Shown here one piece after another: positions 1-10,482 of a stretch of 64,000 nt of DNA. This stretch comes from Argyresthia goedartella. Lineage: Eukaryota > Arthropoda > Insecta > Lepidoptera > Argyresthiidae. Each line of letters begins with the position of its first letter. Position 1 is the stretch's first letter. Below the pieces are notes generated by a model, which saw only the letters and a program-made list of their open reading frames with translations, was not told the DNA's origin and did no database searches. Position numbers and translations under genes: made by a program. The stretch spans positions 21,903,201-21,967,200 of the forward strand of contig OX463835.1 of NCBI GenBank assembly GCA_949825045.1, given 5' to 3'.

Positions 1-713
1 CTTTTTGTCGAATTTCAAAACCCATTTGTTTTATGACTTAAGGGATTAAATGTGGCCAGAAATGCATCTTTAGCTTCCATTCTAGGCTAAACTAGACAAC
101 ATAAAAATGAAGGATAAATATATGTTATAAAAGGTCTATTAGAGATAAGAATGGACTTTTAAAATTACCGGATATCTGTTATATTTAATACTAAAAAATA
201 TTTTTCGCAATGCATTATTATTCAACTAAATGAACAAGCGCTCGGAGACGAAATCAGTTTCCTATGTGAAACTTACACGCAAAAATAGGTAAAAAAAAGG
301 GAAAAATTGTGGTTGTTTTATTTTATTTTTAATGTTATTATTACAGGAGTTTAGTAATATATTCTATAATTTTCTCGGTCTCGGAGCTCGGGCTGCCTCG
401 CGGGGCTCTGCGCGGGAGCATGCGTCAGTCTGCTTCGAAGCGATGCGACGGGTATTTGTTTTCTTTGTCTAATTCTCAATGCCATTGGCCTATGTTCAGC
501 CCTTAAGTGTTGGGCTGCTTGAGAAAAGCATCCTTACAGTGGGTCTCCACATTTGCTGTTGATAGTACGTTCCAGGAAAATTATAATTAGGTTTTGTTGT
601 ACACTTAGTCTACGCGTATTCAGCGATCAACCTTTCTCATGCTCACTTGGTTTGCTGGAAGAAATCTCTTGCTAGAGATAAGCTCGCCTTTATACAATAT
701 TTTAATGTATGTC
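1..713. other. spacer without recognisable gene
   Basis: No reading frame with recognisable protein similarity is seen on either strand. A short GC-rich patch lies near 380-440 in otherwise AT-rich DNA. I see no repeat boundary or RNA structure I would defend. Confidence 0.6.
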
Positions 714-1137
714 ATGGACCAAGTGATAAATCCGGGCATTATGAACAATGCCCGGACTTTATGAATAATGACAAACTACATTGGGCAAACATAATAATTA
801 TAAATTGAACTTCCTTATTCATCACTTTGCCCAGACATTATGAATATTTCCATGTGGGTTTCGGGCAATGTGAAAACACAGATACTATCAGGGAAAACAT
901 TGCGGTAGCTTAGGTGAAGGGTAAAGGGGGTGAGCGAACCGAACAACAATATTATTATAGGGCAGCAGAGTAGCAACGAAGAGAAACATTATTCTCCCCC
1001 ATAGGTGATGGGCATTATATGAAATGCCCGGGCGATTTGATTATTCTAAGAGTTGTTATCGCACTGCCCTCTCACTGAAGCTATTATTCAAACTGAGCGG
1101 GCATTATTTATAATGACCGATTAATTACATGGTCCAT
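714..1137. mobile_element. MITE-like element with 44-bp imperfect TIRs
   Basis: The left end starts ATGGACCAAGTG and the right end, read in reverse complement, starts ATGGACCATGTA. The two ends stay alignable for about 44 bp, both running into ATTAATC-like sequence and then a copy of GGCATTATNAANAATGCCC. The 424-bp unit has no coding frame, so it is a non-autonomous DNA transposon. The word GGGCATTAT (or its variants) recurs several times, mainly near the ends. No clear target duplication could be read at the flanks, so the superfamily is not assigned. Confidence 0.6.
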
Positions 1138-1204
1138 AACATATATATTGTTATTTTTATTATTTGAGTGCATAAATAAAGGAAAAAAAAACTCGCTGTT
1201 CGTA

Positions 1205-1361
1205 ATTTTGTAATAATTTATTCCTGCTTAATATTAATAATAATTAATATTGTCATATTTGTATAAGTTAAACACAACTAATTTTTAAAAGAAGTCTAAA
1301 AATTTATCTGTGTATTTGAAATATCTACATTAATAAAGAAATTTTGAGTTGAGTTGAGTTA
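1205..1361 (+). mobile_element. 3' end of a non-LTR retrotransposon, TTGAG tail
   Basis: The segment ends in an AATAAA-like word followed by repeated TTGAG units, as LINE 3' ends often do. It aligns with the reverse complement of 24885-25095: both carry TTATTCCTGCTTA, a run of ATTAATATTGT, AATTTTTAAAAGA and TAATAAAGAAATTT in the same order. It is therefore a 5'-truncated copy holding only 3' UTR. Nothing coding remains, so the clade cannot be named. Confidence 0.6.
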
Positions 1362-1648
1362 CTTTCGCATTTAACATTAACAAATATAGCGTCACCCCTT
1401 TTCCCAAATGATGCGATAGAGGCCTAGCCATGCCTACGTTAAGCCAATTATTCAACCATATTATATCAGTTTCAATAATCAAAGCGAAGGCACCATGAAG
1501 GGTGGCATTCCGCGCTGTGGAGTCACTTTTCACTATGGTATTTAAATTTCGTCTCAAGATGTACAATCATATATATCACTTGTGGTACCTTTACCGTTTA
1601 CAATGTGCTTTCTTTTCTATTACATGACAGACAAAAGAATATATATGC

Positions 1649-2062
1649 CACCGTAAGATAGTCAAAACCGTTAGTTAATAAACTAACGCGTTAGTAGATC
1701 TACTATCGACAGATAATAAACCAGACAGGGTTTAGAATTTACGTTTATTATGTTCTTACTTGTCAACCTAACACGAAGACTATTCGGGGGCTTCGCTGTG
1801 CTCGCCCCCTCTAAGCCCCCGAATAGTCTTCTAGTTTCTAATAGAAAGACTAGAATCTTCACGTGTTCGTGTTTGCCCTGGTATTTCGTTTGCAATTAAA
1901 GTTTAAACCAGTTTACTATTTAACGGTTTTAACCTTTACTGTATTAACTAACGCGTCATGTAGCAAGCAGTACGCTACAGTTTACTATGTGTCCATAGTT
2001 GACCAACTAACGAGAAAAAAAACGTTAGTTTACCAACAAACGGTTTTGACAATCTTACGGTG
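1649..2062. mobile_element. MITE-like element with about 45-bp TIRs and central hairpin
   Basis: The left end begins CACCGTAAGATAGTCAAAAC. The right end in reverse complement begins CACCGTAAGATTGTCAAAAC, and similarity continues through AAACTAACG. No transposase is encoded, so this is a non-autonomous DNA element of about 414 bp. The flanks (ATATATGC left, ACATATGA right) agree at 6 of 8 bases, which may be a worn 8-bp duplication. A strong hairpin sits in the middle (1773-1832). Confidence 0.65.
1773..1832. repeat. perfect 19-bp inverted repeat (hairpin)
   Basis: GAAGACTATTCGGGGGCTT is followed, after about 20 bases, by its exact reverse complement. The loop contains a CTTCGCTGTGCTCGCCCCCT-like sequence. 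A related but imperfect hairpin lies at 57233-57276, where the flanking word CCTAACACGAAG is also shared, so the hairpin seems to be a mobile module used in more than one MITE. Confidence 0.75.
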
Positions 2063-3286
2063 ACATATGACGATCTATAGATAAATAAAAAAATCGAACA
2101 CATTCAATCCTTACAGTAAAAATTTGGTTCACCAATTTCCAAAGTTCAAAAATTGGATTTTAATATAATTCAACAAAACATATCTAAACCATTGCAATAA
2201 TTTTATGACGTCATTATTTTTTTGTATGGGCTATATTTTTCTTTTCTGAAACCTGTCGTGTGGGGTATCAAATTAAAAGGCTTCATGAGCCGGTTCTAAA
2301 AATATACCACACCATTACCTTTCGGCCGCCTGTCTTCAAAAATCCAAGAAATATTTTCAAAACATACCAAGTTTGGACTCCTCGAAGTAGGAGACGGATT
2401 AGTAAAGAGGATCTATACAGAACATGAGAGTGAGTGAAATAGACTATAACTATTTTCGTGAAAAGTCAACATAGATTGTATTTTAAATCGAAAAATGTAG
2501 TTTACAAAGTTATTAGTGCGGCTACTTTACTCCTTGATTTTGATTGAATCTAAAATACTTACCTATAAATTGGTTCACAGTCCCCCCTGTTAGTATAGTT
2601 AGCCACTAGTATAGTTTTTTGCTTTAGTGACGTGCAAAATACCACCCCTCAGTCGGACGCAACTTTCAAAAACAACAACCTGTATATTATATCCCATAGT
2701 GAAAAGTGAGCTTCAAGGGCGATAGTTCACGGCGATGAATCATGTAGGGTGCTGCGTCGGTTATGTAATCCTGACTGTCAGCTGATGCTTTTATATAGAG
2801 GAGTGCTAATAAGTTTGAATAGTATGTATGTGTGTTTGTATGTCTGTCTGTAGCACCGTTACTCCCAAACGGGTGTATTGTTTTTAATGCGTTTTTTTAT
2901 TGGACTTCACTGCGATGGCTCATAACTATGTTTGATCAAACTCGGTTCAGTGGTTTAAAGGTTAGCCAAGGAAACAAGTAAACCAAACAATGTATTTATT
3001 GTGTTGGGAGTTTTTCAGTTTCGTTAGCAACAGTAAGGTATTTGGGCAAGACAATTTTTGGAGGCTACGAATTATTAGATGCAATATTTAACCTTTTGGA
3101 AAAATTCCTTCTTAGAGCTCCTGTAGACTAAGAGAAGGGCTGATGGCGTAGAGTTTTGCAAGGTGACAGCAATTTTGTCACCGATGGTTTCTTTTAATAC
3201 CTGGTTCTTTAGATACCGCTACACTACAGAGGTCGTCATAATGTCCCATACATAGCTATGTTTACTTACACTGATTTCACATCAGA
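2063..3286. other. spacer; remnant of a dispersed repeat at about 2430-2540
   Basis: No gene is supported. Positions 2430-2540 resemble part of the repeat at 37252-37662: both carry GTTTACAAAG, then ATTGGTGCGGCT or a close variant, then CTTT. A short GT-rich, TGTATG-type stretch lies at about 2820-2855. The rest shows nothing recognisable. Confidence 0.5.
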
Positions 3287-3521
3287 GCGGCTGTCGCGCG
3301 GCTGCAGCACATGCCATCTCATTTCAGCAGCGCGACACGGAGTGGCACGCCTTATTTCGAAAATTGATTCTAACGGGGAACATCACTGCTATTTGCTCCT
3401 GCTTTGGATCGCAGTAAGTCATTTGTTAAATAAGAAATGCGTGCGTGCGCGTGCAACACTATTAGTGCTGCTGCTCTTTCCTGTTCTGGAAATCAGCCGC
3501 TTCCGAGCAGCGCGACAGCCG
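3287..3521. repeat. GC-rich segment bounded by an inverted repeat
   Basis: CGGCTGTCGCGCGGCTGC at 3288-3305 is matched in inverse orientation by GAGCAGCGCGACAGCCG at 3504-3521 (one small gap). The segment is far richer in CpG than its surroundings. It could be a small non-autonomous element. It lies immediately upstream of the truncated BEL/Pao remnant and may mark the breakpoint. Confidence 0.4.
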
Positions 3522-3571
3522 TAAGTCAGTCACGCGACTATCGCGCTGCTTAGTGTGAAAGGGCACTTATT

Positions 3572-5918
3572 CTCGTATCATTAAAGCGGATTCCCGAGAG
3601 TCTAATTAGTGGTGATGAGCGCCCTACGAAACGCCTTATGCTTAAGGTAATCATGTCGATTTTCGATGTCTTGGGATTTCTAGCTCCATTCACTATCCAA
3701 GGTCGTATTATGCTGCAAGACATCTGGCGGTCATCAATCGGCTGGGATGATCATATACCAGAGCAGATTTACAGCAAGTGGCGCAAATGGATTGATATTT
3801 TAAAGGTAATAAATAACTTACGTATACCTAGGTTCTACAGCTCAGCAGCGCGTAATGGAGAAAAGGACAAGGACACCAGTGCTACGACTTGCTCGGTACC
3901 TAATTATTATAATAATCTGGAATTGCATTTATTCAGTGATGCATCATCGCAAGCAATGTCAGCTGTGGGCTATTGGCGCTGGACTAATAAAGGCATTGTT
4001 CATGTTGCTTTTATCGCCAGCAAGTGCAGAGTCATGCCAGTCAAACCTTTGACAATTCCAAAGGCTGAGTTACAAGCTGGAGTATTAGCTGCAAGGCTAG
4101 CCAATACAATTGTTAATGAACATAACCTCACTCCTTTGCGGCGTTTCTTTTGGTGCGACTCCACAACATTGGATTCGCAGCAAAATCCGCACATACAAGG
4201 CGTTCGAGGCGAATCGCTTGGGCGAGATCGACGACCTTACCCGTATAGATGAGTGGCGGTACATTTCAACAAAGCTCAATGTCGCCGATTTAGCTACACG
4301 GGAATCGTTCGATCTTAGCCTGCAGGACGAGTGGTTTAAAGGCCCGTCCTTTCTATACGATGACAAAAGTTTATGGCCTAAAGATGTAATCCCAGCAGGT
4401 GACGAAGACGACACAATGGACTGCTTAGCAGTCGTACAGGAACACGCCGAGCCTGCCTGCCTACCTGTGCCGAACCCTCAGCGTTTTTCTTCCTGGCTTC
4501 GCTTGACCCGTGCCACAGCCACGGTGCTAAAGTTCATTGCTAGGTGCAAAGGTCAGGCAGCCGAGATCGACTGCAGTATGATGAAGCGTGCCGAGATTCT
4601 GTTATTAAAACACGCTCAACTTGAGTCGTTCGGAGATGACTTAGCCAGGATTCAAAGGCAGATGACCTTGCACCGCAGTAGTAGGTTGTTAAATTTATCG
4701 CCTATTCTAGATGAACACGGAGTTCTCCGCGTAGGCGGGCGCATCGATGCTGCCGTGGACGTGACCCTCGACGTCAAGAGACCTGTGATCCTGGACGGCC
4801 GACATCCGGTGGCTAGGATGATCATTCGGCATTACCACGTCAAGGCGGCACACGGAAGTCAAGACCGTGGTGAACGAGATTAAGCAAAGGTATTGGGTAC
4901 TCAGACTTAGATCTACTGTTAAATTTGTGGCGTCACGATGCATGTTATGTAGAATAATGAAATGCAAACCTCAGATTCCACGTATGGGTGATTTACCGCA
5001 GGCTAGAGTGGCACATCATCAGCGACTCTTTTTTCACTGCGGATTGGACTTAGCCCGATGGAAGTCGCTGTGGGTCGACGAAGGGAGAAAAGGTATGGTA
5101 TATTATTTACATGCTTAACAGTTCGAGCCATTCATATCGAACTAGTTACCTCACTCACAACCGATTCACTTATTATGGCGTTGCGGCGTATGGCGGCACG
5201 ACGCGGCTGGCCGCGCCACCTATATTCGGACAACGCAACTAATCTCCGAGGTGCCGACACAGAGTTGCAACGCTCGATACAGGCACTAGATACACATGTG
5301 TTAAAAGCTGTAGGTGTCAACAACAACATGGACTGGATTTTTATTCCCCCAGCTAGTCCCCATTGGGGTGGGGCGTGGGAGCGGTTGATCCGTTCAGTAA
5401 AAACGGCTCTCAAGGTTGTCCTGAATGAGCGCGCACCGAGGGACGAGGTGTTGATCACGTTGATGGCAGAAATTGAAAATATGGTCTACAGCCGTCCTTT
5501 AATGCACGTTTCGGTCGATCCAGGCGATAGTGAATCTCTAACTCCGAATCACTTTCTCCTAGGCTCGTCATCAAGACTTCCTATCATCGGTGACTTTGAC
5601 GACTCAGATCTGAACCTACGCAAGCAGTGGCGTAAGGCACAGAGACTTGCCGACATGTATTGGCAAAGGTGGGTCAGATAAATCTTACCAGACCTCGTGC
5701 CGAGGACCAAATGGCAAGAAGAGCGGAAACCGCTACAAATCGGAGACCTTGTCTTGATCGTCGACCCCAACTCTCCGCGGAATATCTGGCCCAAAGGATT
5801 AATAACTCAGGTAATTCCCGGCAGAGATGGCCGCGTTCGTCTGGTAGAGGTGCGGACGGCGTCAGGGACCTGGCGGCGCTCCGCGGCACGCGTCGCTCCT
5901 ATTCCCGTAAGTGTTTAG
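3572..5918 (+). pseudogene. pol: BEL/Pao pol polyprotein remnant (RT end, RNase H, integrase)
   Basis: The frame can be followed from about 3572 (RIPESLISGDERPTKRLMLK) through the Peptidase_A17-like stretch with FDVLGFLAPF. Then come the RNase H-like region (FSDASSQAMSAVGYW, FWCDSTT), the integrase HHCC region with CMLCR, the integrase core (SDNATNLRG and SPHWGGAWERL) and a C-terminal DUF5641-like part (IGDLVLIVD, VIPGRDGRVR) ending in a stop at 5916-5918. At least three frame changes, near 4200, 4870 and 5060-5110, break it, so no complete protein can be made. Domain order and the DNAT...SPHWGG signatures are those of BEL/Pao, not Gypsy or copia. Confidence 0.88.
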
Positions 5919-5942
5919 TGCTGAGACAGCACTGTGGAGGGA

Positions 5943-6125
5943 GTGTTGGCGATGCTCATTACATAGGCACATCAAGGGCAAGGCGGGCGGGCAGTCCGCT
6001 GCCAACCGCGAGCCTAGTCGTACACCACGCTGTGAAATTCATTTGTTAAATATATATTACAGTAAAAATATAAGTAGTCTTCTAGATACGTGTTGGTTTT
6101 CTTCCAAGCTGAACCCCGTAGTCCA
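5943..6125 (+). repeat. 3' LTR of the BEL/Pao remnant
   Basis: A purine-rich GGAGGGAG run directly precedes TGTTGGCGATG, the expected arrangement of polypurine tract and LTR start. The segment ends in ACA at about 6125, where the LINE sequence resumes. The length, about 183 bp, is at the short end for the group. No second LTR is present for comparison, so the boundaries are inferred from TG...CA and from the resumption of the LINE. Confidence 0.6.
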
Positions 6126-6240
6126 CAGCCATCTTCAGACAACAACTTGATAATGAAATTAAGTTTTAAATTATTGAATCTGATCATTAATGGACACAAG
6201 TAACACTCAACCTGTATTTAATTAATTGGAGAAACTAAAG

Positions 6241-6396
6241 CTATGTCAATATTATTTTCATACAAAAATTGAGTAAAAATATGACGATTACATAACAGAC
6301 TTTGAGCATTCCACTGTACTATGTCAATATTATTTTCATACAAAAATTGAGTAAAAATATGACGATTACATAACAGACTTTGAGCATTCCACTGTA
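6241..6396. repeat. 78-bp tandem duplication in the LINE
   Basis: The segment 6241-6318, starting CTATGTCAATATTATTTTC, is repeated without visible change at 6319-6396. Copy 2 of the same LINE has this sequence once (about 17640-17720). The duplication is therefore specific to copy 1 and covers the start of the endonuclease domain. Confidence 0.85.
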
Positions 6397-6429
6397 CTAT
6401 CTTTAATTTGTCTGTGAATTTGTACTAAT

Positions 6430-7043
6430 GTTCTTGGTATCACTGGAGTTGAAAAAATCGCTTAAAACATCTAACACATTTTTAGAGGATATTGGGGTAT
6501 CTTGTGTCTTATTTAATGTTATAATTTTTATAATGCTTTGCACTAAGAGATTCAGTGCCTTGTCATTTGATTTTAATAATGTCAAGAGATCAAGAGGCTT
6601 CTTAGGGCCGAGAGGTGGGAAATTTCCATTTTTGAATATGTCAGCGAATGATGGTGTCTGAACTTTTTGTCTGTATTTTCTTGCATTTTCTTTTGCTTAA
6701 TTGGACACTGAGCTGAAATGCTAACGTGATTGCCATCGCAATGGAAGCATTTGGCCTGTTCGATCGGAGTTTTGCAAAAATCTTGCAAAACTTTGCTAAA
6801 TGGCCATACCTGAGACACCGGAAACATTGTTTGACTGGTGGAACATACGCTGAGATGTCATGCCGCCAACCGTCCAAATCTACGTAGTCTGGAAGAACTG
6901 ACGTCGCGAAGGTGATGGCTACTGTCTGCAGCGGCTGTTGAATGAAGTTATCATCAACTTTGGTCCTTTTTGTGAATCTTCGAACAGATATTATTTTCTT
7001 GTAACTTGATAGCATTGTGAATATATTTTTGTTTGTCAAGTTG
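6430..7043 (-). pseudogene. LINE ORF1 (gag-like), C-terminal half, copy 1
   Basis: The minus-strand frame includes TNKNIFTMLSSYKK, then the first zinc knuckle CFRCLRYGHLAKFC, and further knuckle-like sequence in shifted frame (AKCFHCDGNHVSISAQCP). CCHC knuckles in series are typical of ORF1 nucleic-acid-binding proteins of I/Jockey-type LINEs. At least one frameshift occurs near 6770-6800, where copy 2 has an extra block containing CFICKEDHSYKVC. The other half of the same ORF1 is at 8971-9404, across the inserted CR1-like element. Confidence 0.8.
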
Positions 7044-8966
7044 TAAAGTAAAGTAAAGTAAAGTAATGTTTATTTGCATGAATATAGGTGTACATCGGGT
7101 ATTTTATAATGTCACTTAGTTTCGCTATATTCTGCCATGCAGACGTGCAAATGTTATGATGTACATACAACACAATTATCATAAAATTAAAATTAAAGAA
7201 AAGTAAGCACCCATCTAAGAGTGAATGAGCATTAATTTTATTCACAATAAATTTATTATTCTGGTCATGTTATTTATCTATTTATGTACCTATCATTATA
7301 TTTATAATATTGCGTTAGATTGACTTGTCCTCCAAGAAGTCCTCTAACTTATAGTATGATTTTTTGATTAAGAAATATCTAAGTCCAGCCTTGTATGAAT
7401 GAAGTTGCTCAATGTCTCTTATGGATTTAGGCAGCTTATTATACACTTTTGGCGCCATACCAAATATACTTTTGCTGAATAAAGCAGTAGAGCGGGGAGG
7501 TGCACTTAATTTAGTATCTCTTTTACTATTCATTTTCTTAAACAAGCACCAGTTTGTTTTTACAAATACAGCAGTTTCATAAATATATAATGATGTCAAT
7601 GTCAATATACCTAACATTCTTAAATGAAGAACGCAACTGTCTGTAGGTTTCAATTTACAAATTGCCCTTATACACCGTTTTTGTGTTCTAAAAGCTTTAT
7701 CTTTGTCGGTTGAGTTGCCCCAGAAAATAATGCCATACCTTAAAGTCGAGGCGACAAAAGCATGATACACGGTTAATAAAGCTGATTGCCCAGTAACTTT
7801 GGCAAGCATATATAGAGCATAGGAAAACTGACTTAGTTTTTTGCAAACATGCTCTACTTGTGGTTTCCATGTCAGATGTGAGTCAATATTAAGTCCTAAG
7901 AATTTGAATACATTTATTTTGTCAATTTTTTTATTATTATAGTGGATGTCAAGAGTATTTGTTATTTGATTGTAATTATTTTTAAATGTCATTATGTTAG
8001 TTTTATCAAGATTGATTATCAGATTATTACGGCTCAGCCATTCAATAATATCGTTAAGGGAATTATTAATTTCAGATGCGTATGTATTTTCATCTCGACA
8101 ATCCGCAATCATCGTACTGTCATCTGCAAATAATACCATTGGGTAACTTACTGACATAGGGAGATCATTGATGTAAATGAGGAATAGTAGTGGTCCTAAT
8201 ACGCTACCTTGTGGTACGCCACATTTAACCGTTCTCGGGCCTGATATGTATTGATTTTCTGTTTTTGTTTTCTGACATATTCTGGAAATCTGTGTTAACT
8301 GTGTTCTGTCACTCAGGTAGCTTTTAATAAGTTCAAGCACATTACCTCGTACACCGTAAACATCCAGTTTGTTTATTAGTGTTTCATGGTCGACGAAGTC
8401 GAATGCTTTCATCATGTCCATGTACAACGCTGAAATAGGTATTTTTTTATCTAAACACGTCACTACCTGCATTAAGAAATCATAAATCGCCATGTCGATC
8501 GTCTTACCCTTTCTAAAACCCTTCTGTTCCTTTGCGAATAGACAATTTTTTCTCAAAATATTGGTAGAGACTATTATAAATTACTCTTTCGAAGATCTTT
8601 GATATTATGGGGATGAGCGCAACTGGTCTATAGAAACTCATGTCTTCACGGTCTTTTTTCTTGAAGAGCGGTCTAATAATCGAAGTTTTCAACTTCTCTG
8701 GAAATACACCCTGTTGTATCGATAGGTTAAATATACTGCTCAAAACCGGTGCTATTAAATCCGATACGTATTTAATAACTTTTGTGCATAGATTGTCATA
8801 TCCAGTACTGTTTGTCTTAGATTTTTTATTATTTGATATACCTCGTATGGAGTAGTCGGATTTAGGAATAATGAGTTGGGGTTGAAAGACATCTTTATAT
8901 GGTTATTTGTGGCATTTGCTTGACGTTGTTGTGATGTCTGATCGATGTAAAAGTTATTAAATGACT
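7044..8966 (-). mobile_element. CR1-like LINE, 5'-truncated, inserted in the I-like LINE
   Basis: Removing 7044-8966 and one GTTG restores the uninterrupted sequence seen in copy 2 (GTTTGTCAAGTTGGTGGGTAC in reverse orientation). GTTG is present on both sides (7040-7043 and 8967-8970), a 4-bp target duplication. The 3' end on the minus strand carries a TTTAC/ACTTT simple-repeat tail (7044-7066). The 5' end is truncated within the linker between endonuclease and RT (SFNNFYID...). Its RT is closely related to the intact element at 25266-29802 but is a distinct family. Confidence 0.9.
7315..8743 (-). pseudogene. CR1-like reverse transcriptase fragment
   Basis: Two overlapping frames cover the RT. 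The upstream one (8743-8513) has IIRPLFKKKDRE and YRPVALIPIISKIFE. The downstream one (8556-7315, 413 residues) has the catalytic motif ALYMDMMKAFDFVDHETL, GVPQGSVLGPLLF and VLFADDSTMI, then the long C-terminal region ending in YYKLEDFLEDKSI. A frameshift near 8530 separates them. Upstream of 8743 the linker region holds stop codons. Target-primed reverse transcription would be its role in an intact element; here the endonuclease is absent. Confidence 0.88.
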
Positions 8967-8970
8967 GTTG

Positions 8971-9404
8971 GTGGGTACATTTTTAATTATACCAGTAATT
9001 TCAGTGCTTGAAGCTGGTATATTGGTCTTAAATTGGTAGTCTTTTAAAAATGTGGCATTGTTCAAGAAGGCATTAGCAAAGCTGGCTTTTTCGAAGTATA
9101 TGGCAATTTTGAACTTGTTCATTGACCTAAGATATTTGATTCCTTTATTAAACCTTTTGATACAGCTATATATGGACATTAGGTCTCGGGTTCCTATAGG
9201 TATATCCGCATTGGAAGACTCTACGAATACTACAAATTCTGTAGCACCGGAATCCTCAGGGTATCGTCTCTTATAATCTGTTACCAGATAAGGTTTGTAC
9301 TTATCTGCGCTTTCGACCTCTGACTCGGACGACGACGTGGAGTCTCCTTCACGTTTCTCTTCAGCCTCATCTTTTTTTCTCTTTCTTGTTCGCACCTTCC
9401 CCAT
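8971..9404 (-). pseudogene. LINE ORF1 (gag-like), N-terminal half, copy 1
   Basis: The ATG at 9404 begins MGKVRTRKRKKDEAEEK, a lysine-rich basic N-terminus, followed by a Ser/Glu-rich acidic stretch. A region then follows (VVFVESSNADIPIGTRDL, CIKRFNKGIKYLRS) that looks like the RNA-binding domain of I-type ORF1 proteins. The frame is open to the insertion point at 8970. Copy 2 has a stop at the codon matching E of GATEFVV, so copy 1 keeps the better N-terminus. An upstream ATG at 9455 adds 17 residues; I prefer 9404 because copy 2 shares that start. Confidence 0.75.
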
Positions 9405-9536
9405 GATTGGTTTCTTTTTATTTGTCTCCAGACGCCTTTTATTTCTAAAAACCACGATAGATACACGAGTAATCGATGAAATTAATAAAAACTTCGAAAA
9501 TCCTGCCTGGTTATTTCAATGGTTTCCCGCGCTTTT

Positions 9537-10482
9537 TCGTTTAACTTTTTTTCATGAGCTCAAAGTCGATATTTTCAATGTCGACTGCCTCAGAGTAGTC
9601 GATACGTATCGAACTGATTTGCTCGATAAATTATCGATTGTGACTTTTTGTCATTGCATGAGAATAGGTTAATCGTGATATTTATCGAAATGGGTTATTG
9701 CATATAGCTCCAAAAGCCTTTGATCTTGAAAAAAATGCCGCCCATACATCCATTGCATTTAAGTCCACGGAATTTCGTAGGTATTGTTCTTAAAAGAAAA
9801 TATGATACCGTTAGCAATGAAATAGTAAATCAAAAAAATATTATTAAGAGAAACACGTATCCACATAATATTTTTATTTATTTGTAAAAATCACTTGATA
9901 TCACACTTTTCTTAGTTACATAATATACATTTAAATCACAGTATTTGTCACAATCATTGTGCTTGTAACTTAGTCATTATTTAGTTGAAATTTTATCACT
10001 TTTGCAAGGAAATGAAAGAAAAACTTATTAAATTGGAAAAATCATGCAATACATATTTGAAAAGGAAGGTAGTTGTTCAGGATTTAGTTTTTAAATATCG
10101 ATAATTCAGCCAAAACAGCGTTATTTTTCGTTTTGACTTTATCTGATGATGGAAGAGGTAACAAAGGTGATCGACCCCCGGTTCTGGTACCATCTTGATT
10201 GGGTGGAGACGGTGGAACGTCATCATCATCAGCCATCATTACGAATAAAACTCCAAGCTTTTAATCAGTCTTCGTATTTATTATTGTTCCCACTGTGTTC
10301 GTATTCGACAGTTTTAATCACTCACATTATATCCTCAGCACTAATCCGCTGTAATTTCTCATTATTCCTCCTTTTTTTTAAAATCCCGATAATTTCACCT
10401 CCGATCTAGACTCGCTCGTATTCCCACCTTCTTCTCCTGTCATTCCCCACAGATTACCTTATTATAACAATTTTACAGATCA
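9537..10482. other. spacer without recognisable gene
   Basis: AT-rich DNA with several ATCGATA-type words. Nothing coding is supported. The 5' part of the ISL2EU-like transposase that follows at 10483 would be expected here but is not recognisable. Confidence 0.5.

Larger units (their letters stand above)
3560..6125 (+). mobile_element. BEL/Pao LTR retrotransposon, 5'-truncated remnant
   Basis: Only the 3' half of a BEL/Pao element remains: end of reverse transcriptase, RNase H, integrase, C-terminal DUF5641-type domain and a 3' LTR. The 5' LTR, gag, protease and most of the RT are missing. The right boundary is placed where the sequence returns to the I-like LINE (GCCATCTTCAGACAACAAC, from 6127), so this element lies inside or beside that LINE copy. 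Confidence 0.85.
6127..9536 (-). mobile_element. I-like LINE, copy 1, internally deleted
   Basis: Read on the minus strand this matches the LINE at 16389-22835. It begins at the same 5' base pattern (AAAAGCGCGGGAAACC) and carries ORF1. It keeps about 80 bp of the ORF2 endonuclease start, then jumps to sequence that corresponds to about 21365-21450 of copy 2. Some 3.6 kb of ORF2 (endonuclease and RT) is therefore deleted. ORF1 is also split by the CR1-like insertion at 7044-8966. The BEL/Pao LTR cuts off the remaining 3' part. Confidence 0.85.

Noticed and set aside
1863..2063. 66-residue frame rich in Val/Leu/Thr
   Set aside because: It consists of MITE terminal sequence, including the TIR, and is not protein-like.
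3258..3524. 88-residue plus-strand frame
   Set aside because: It arises in the GC-rich inverted-repeat segment and shows no domain or similarity.
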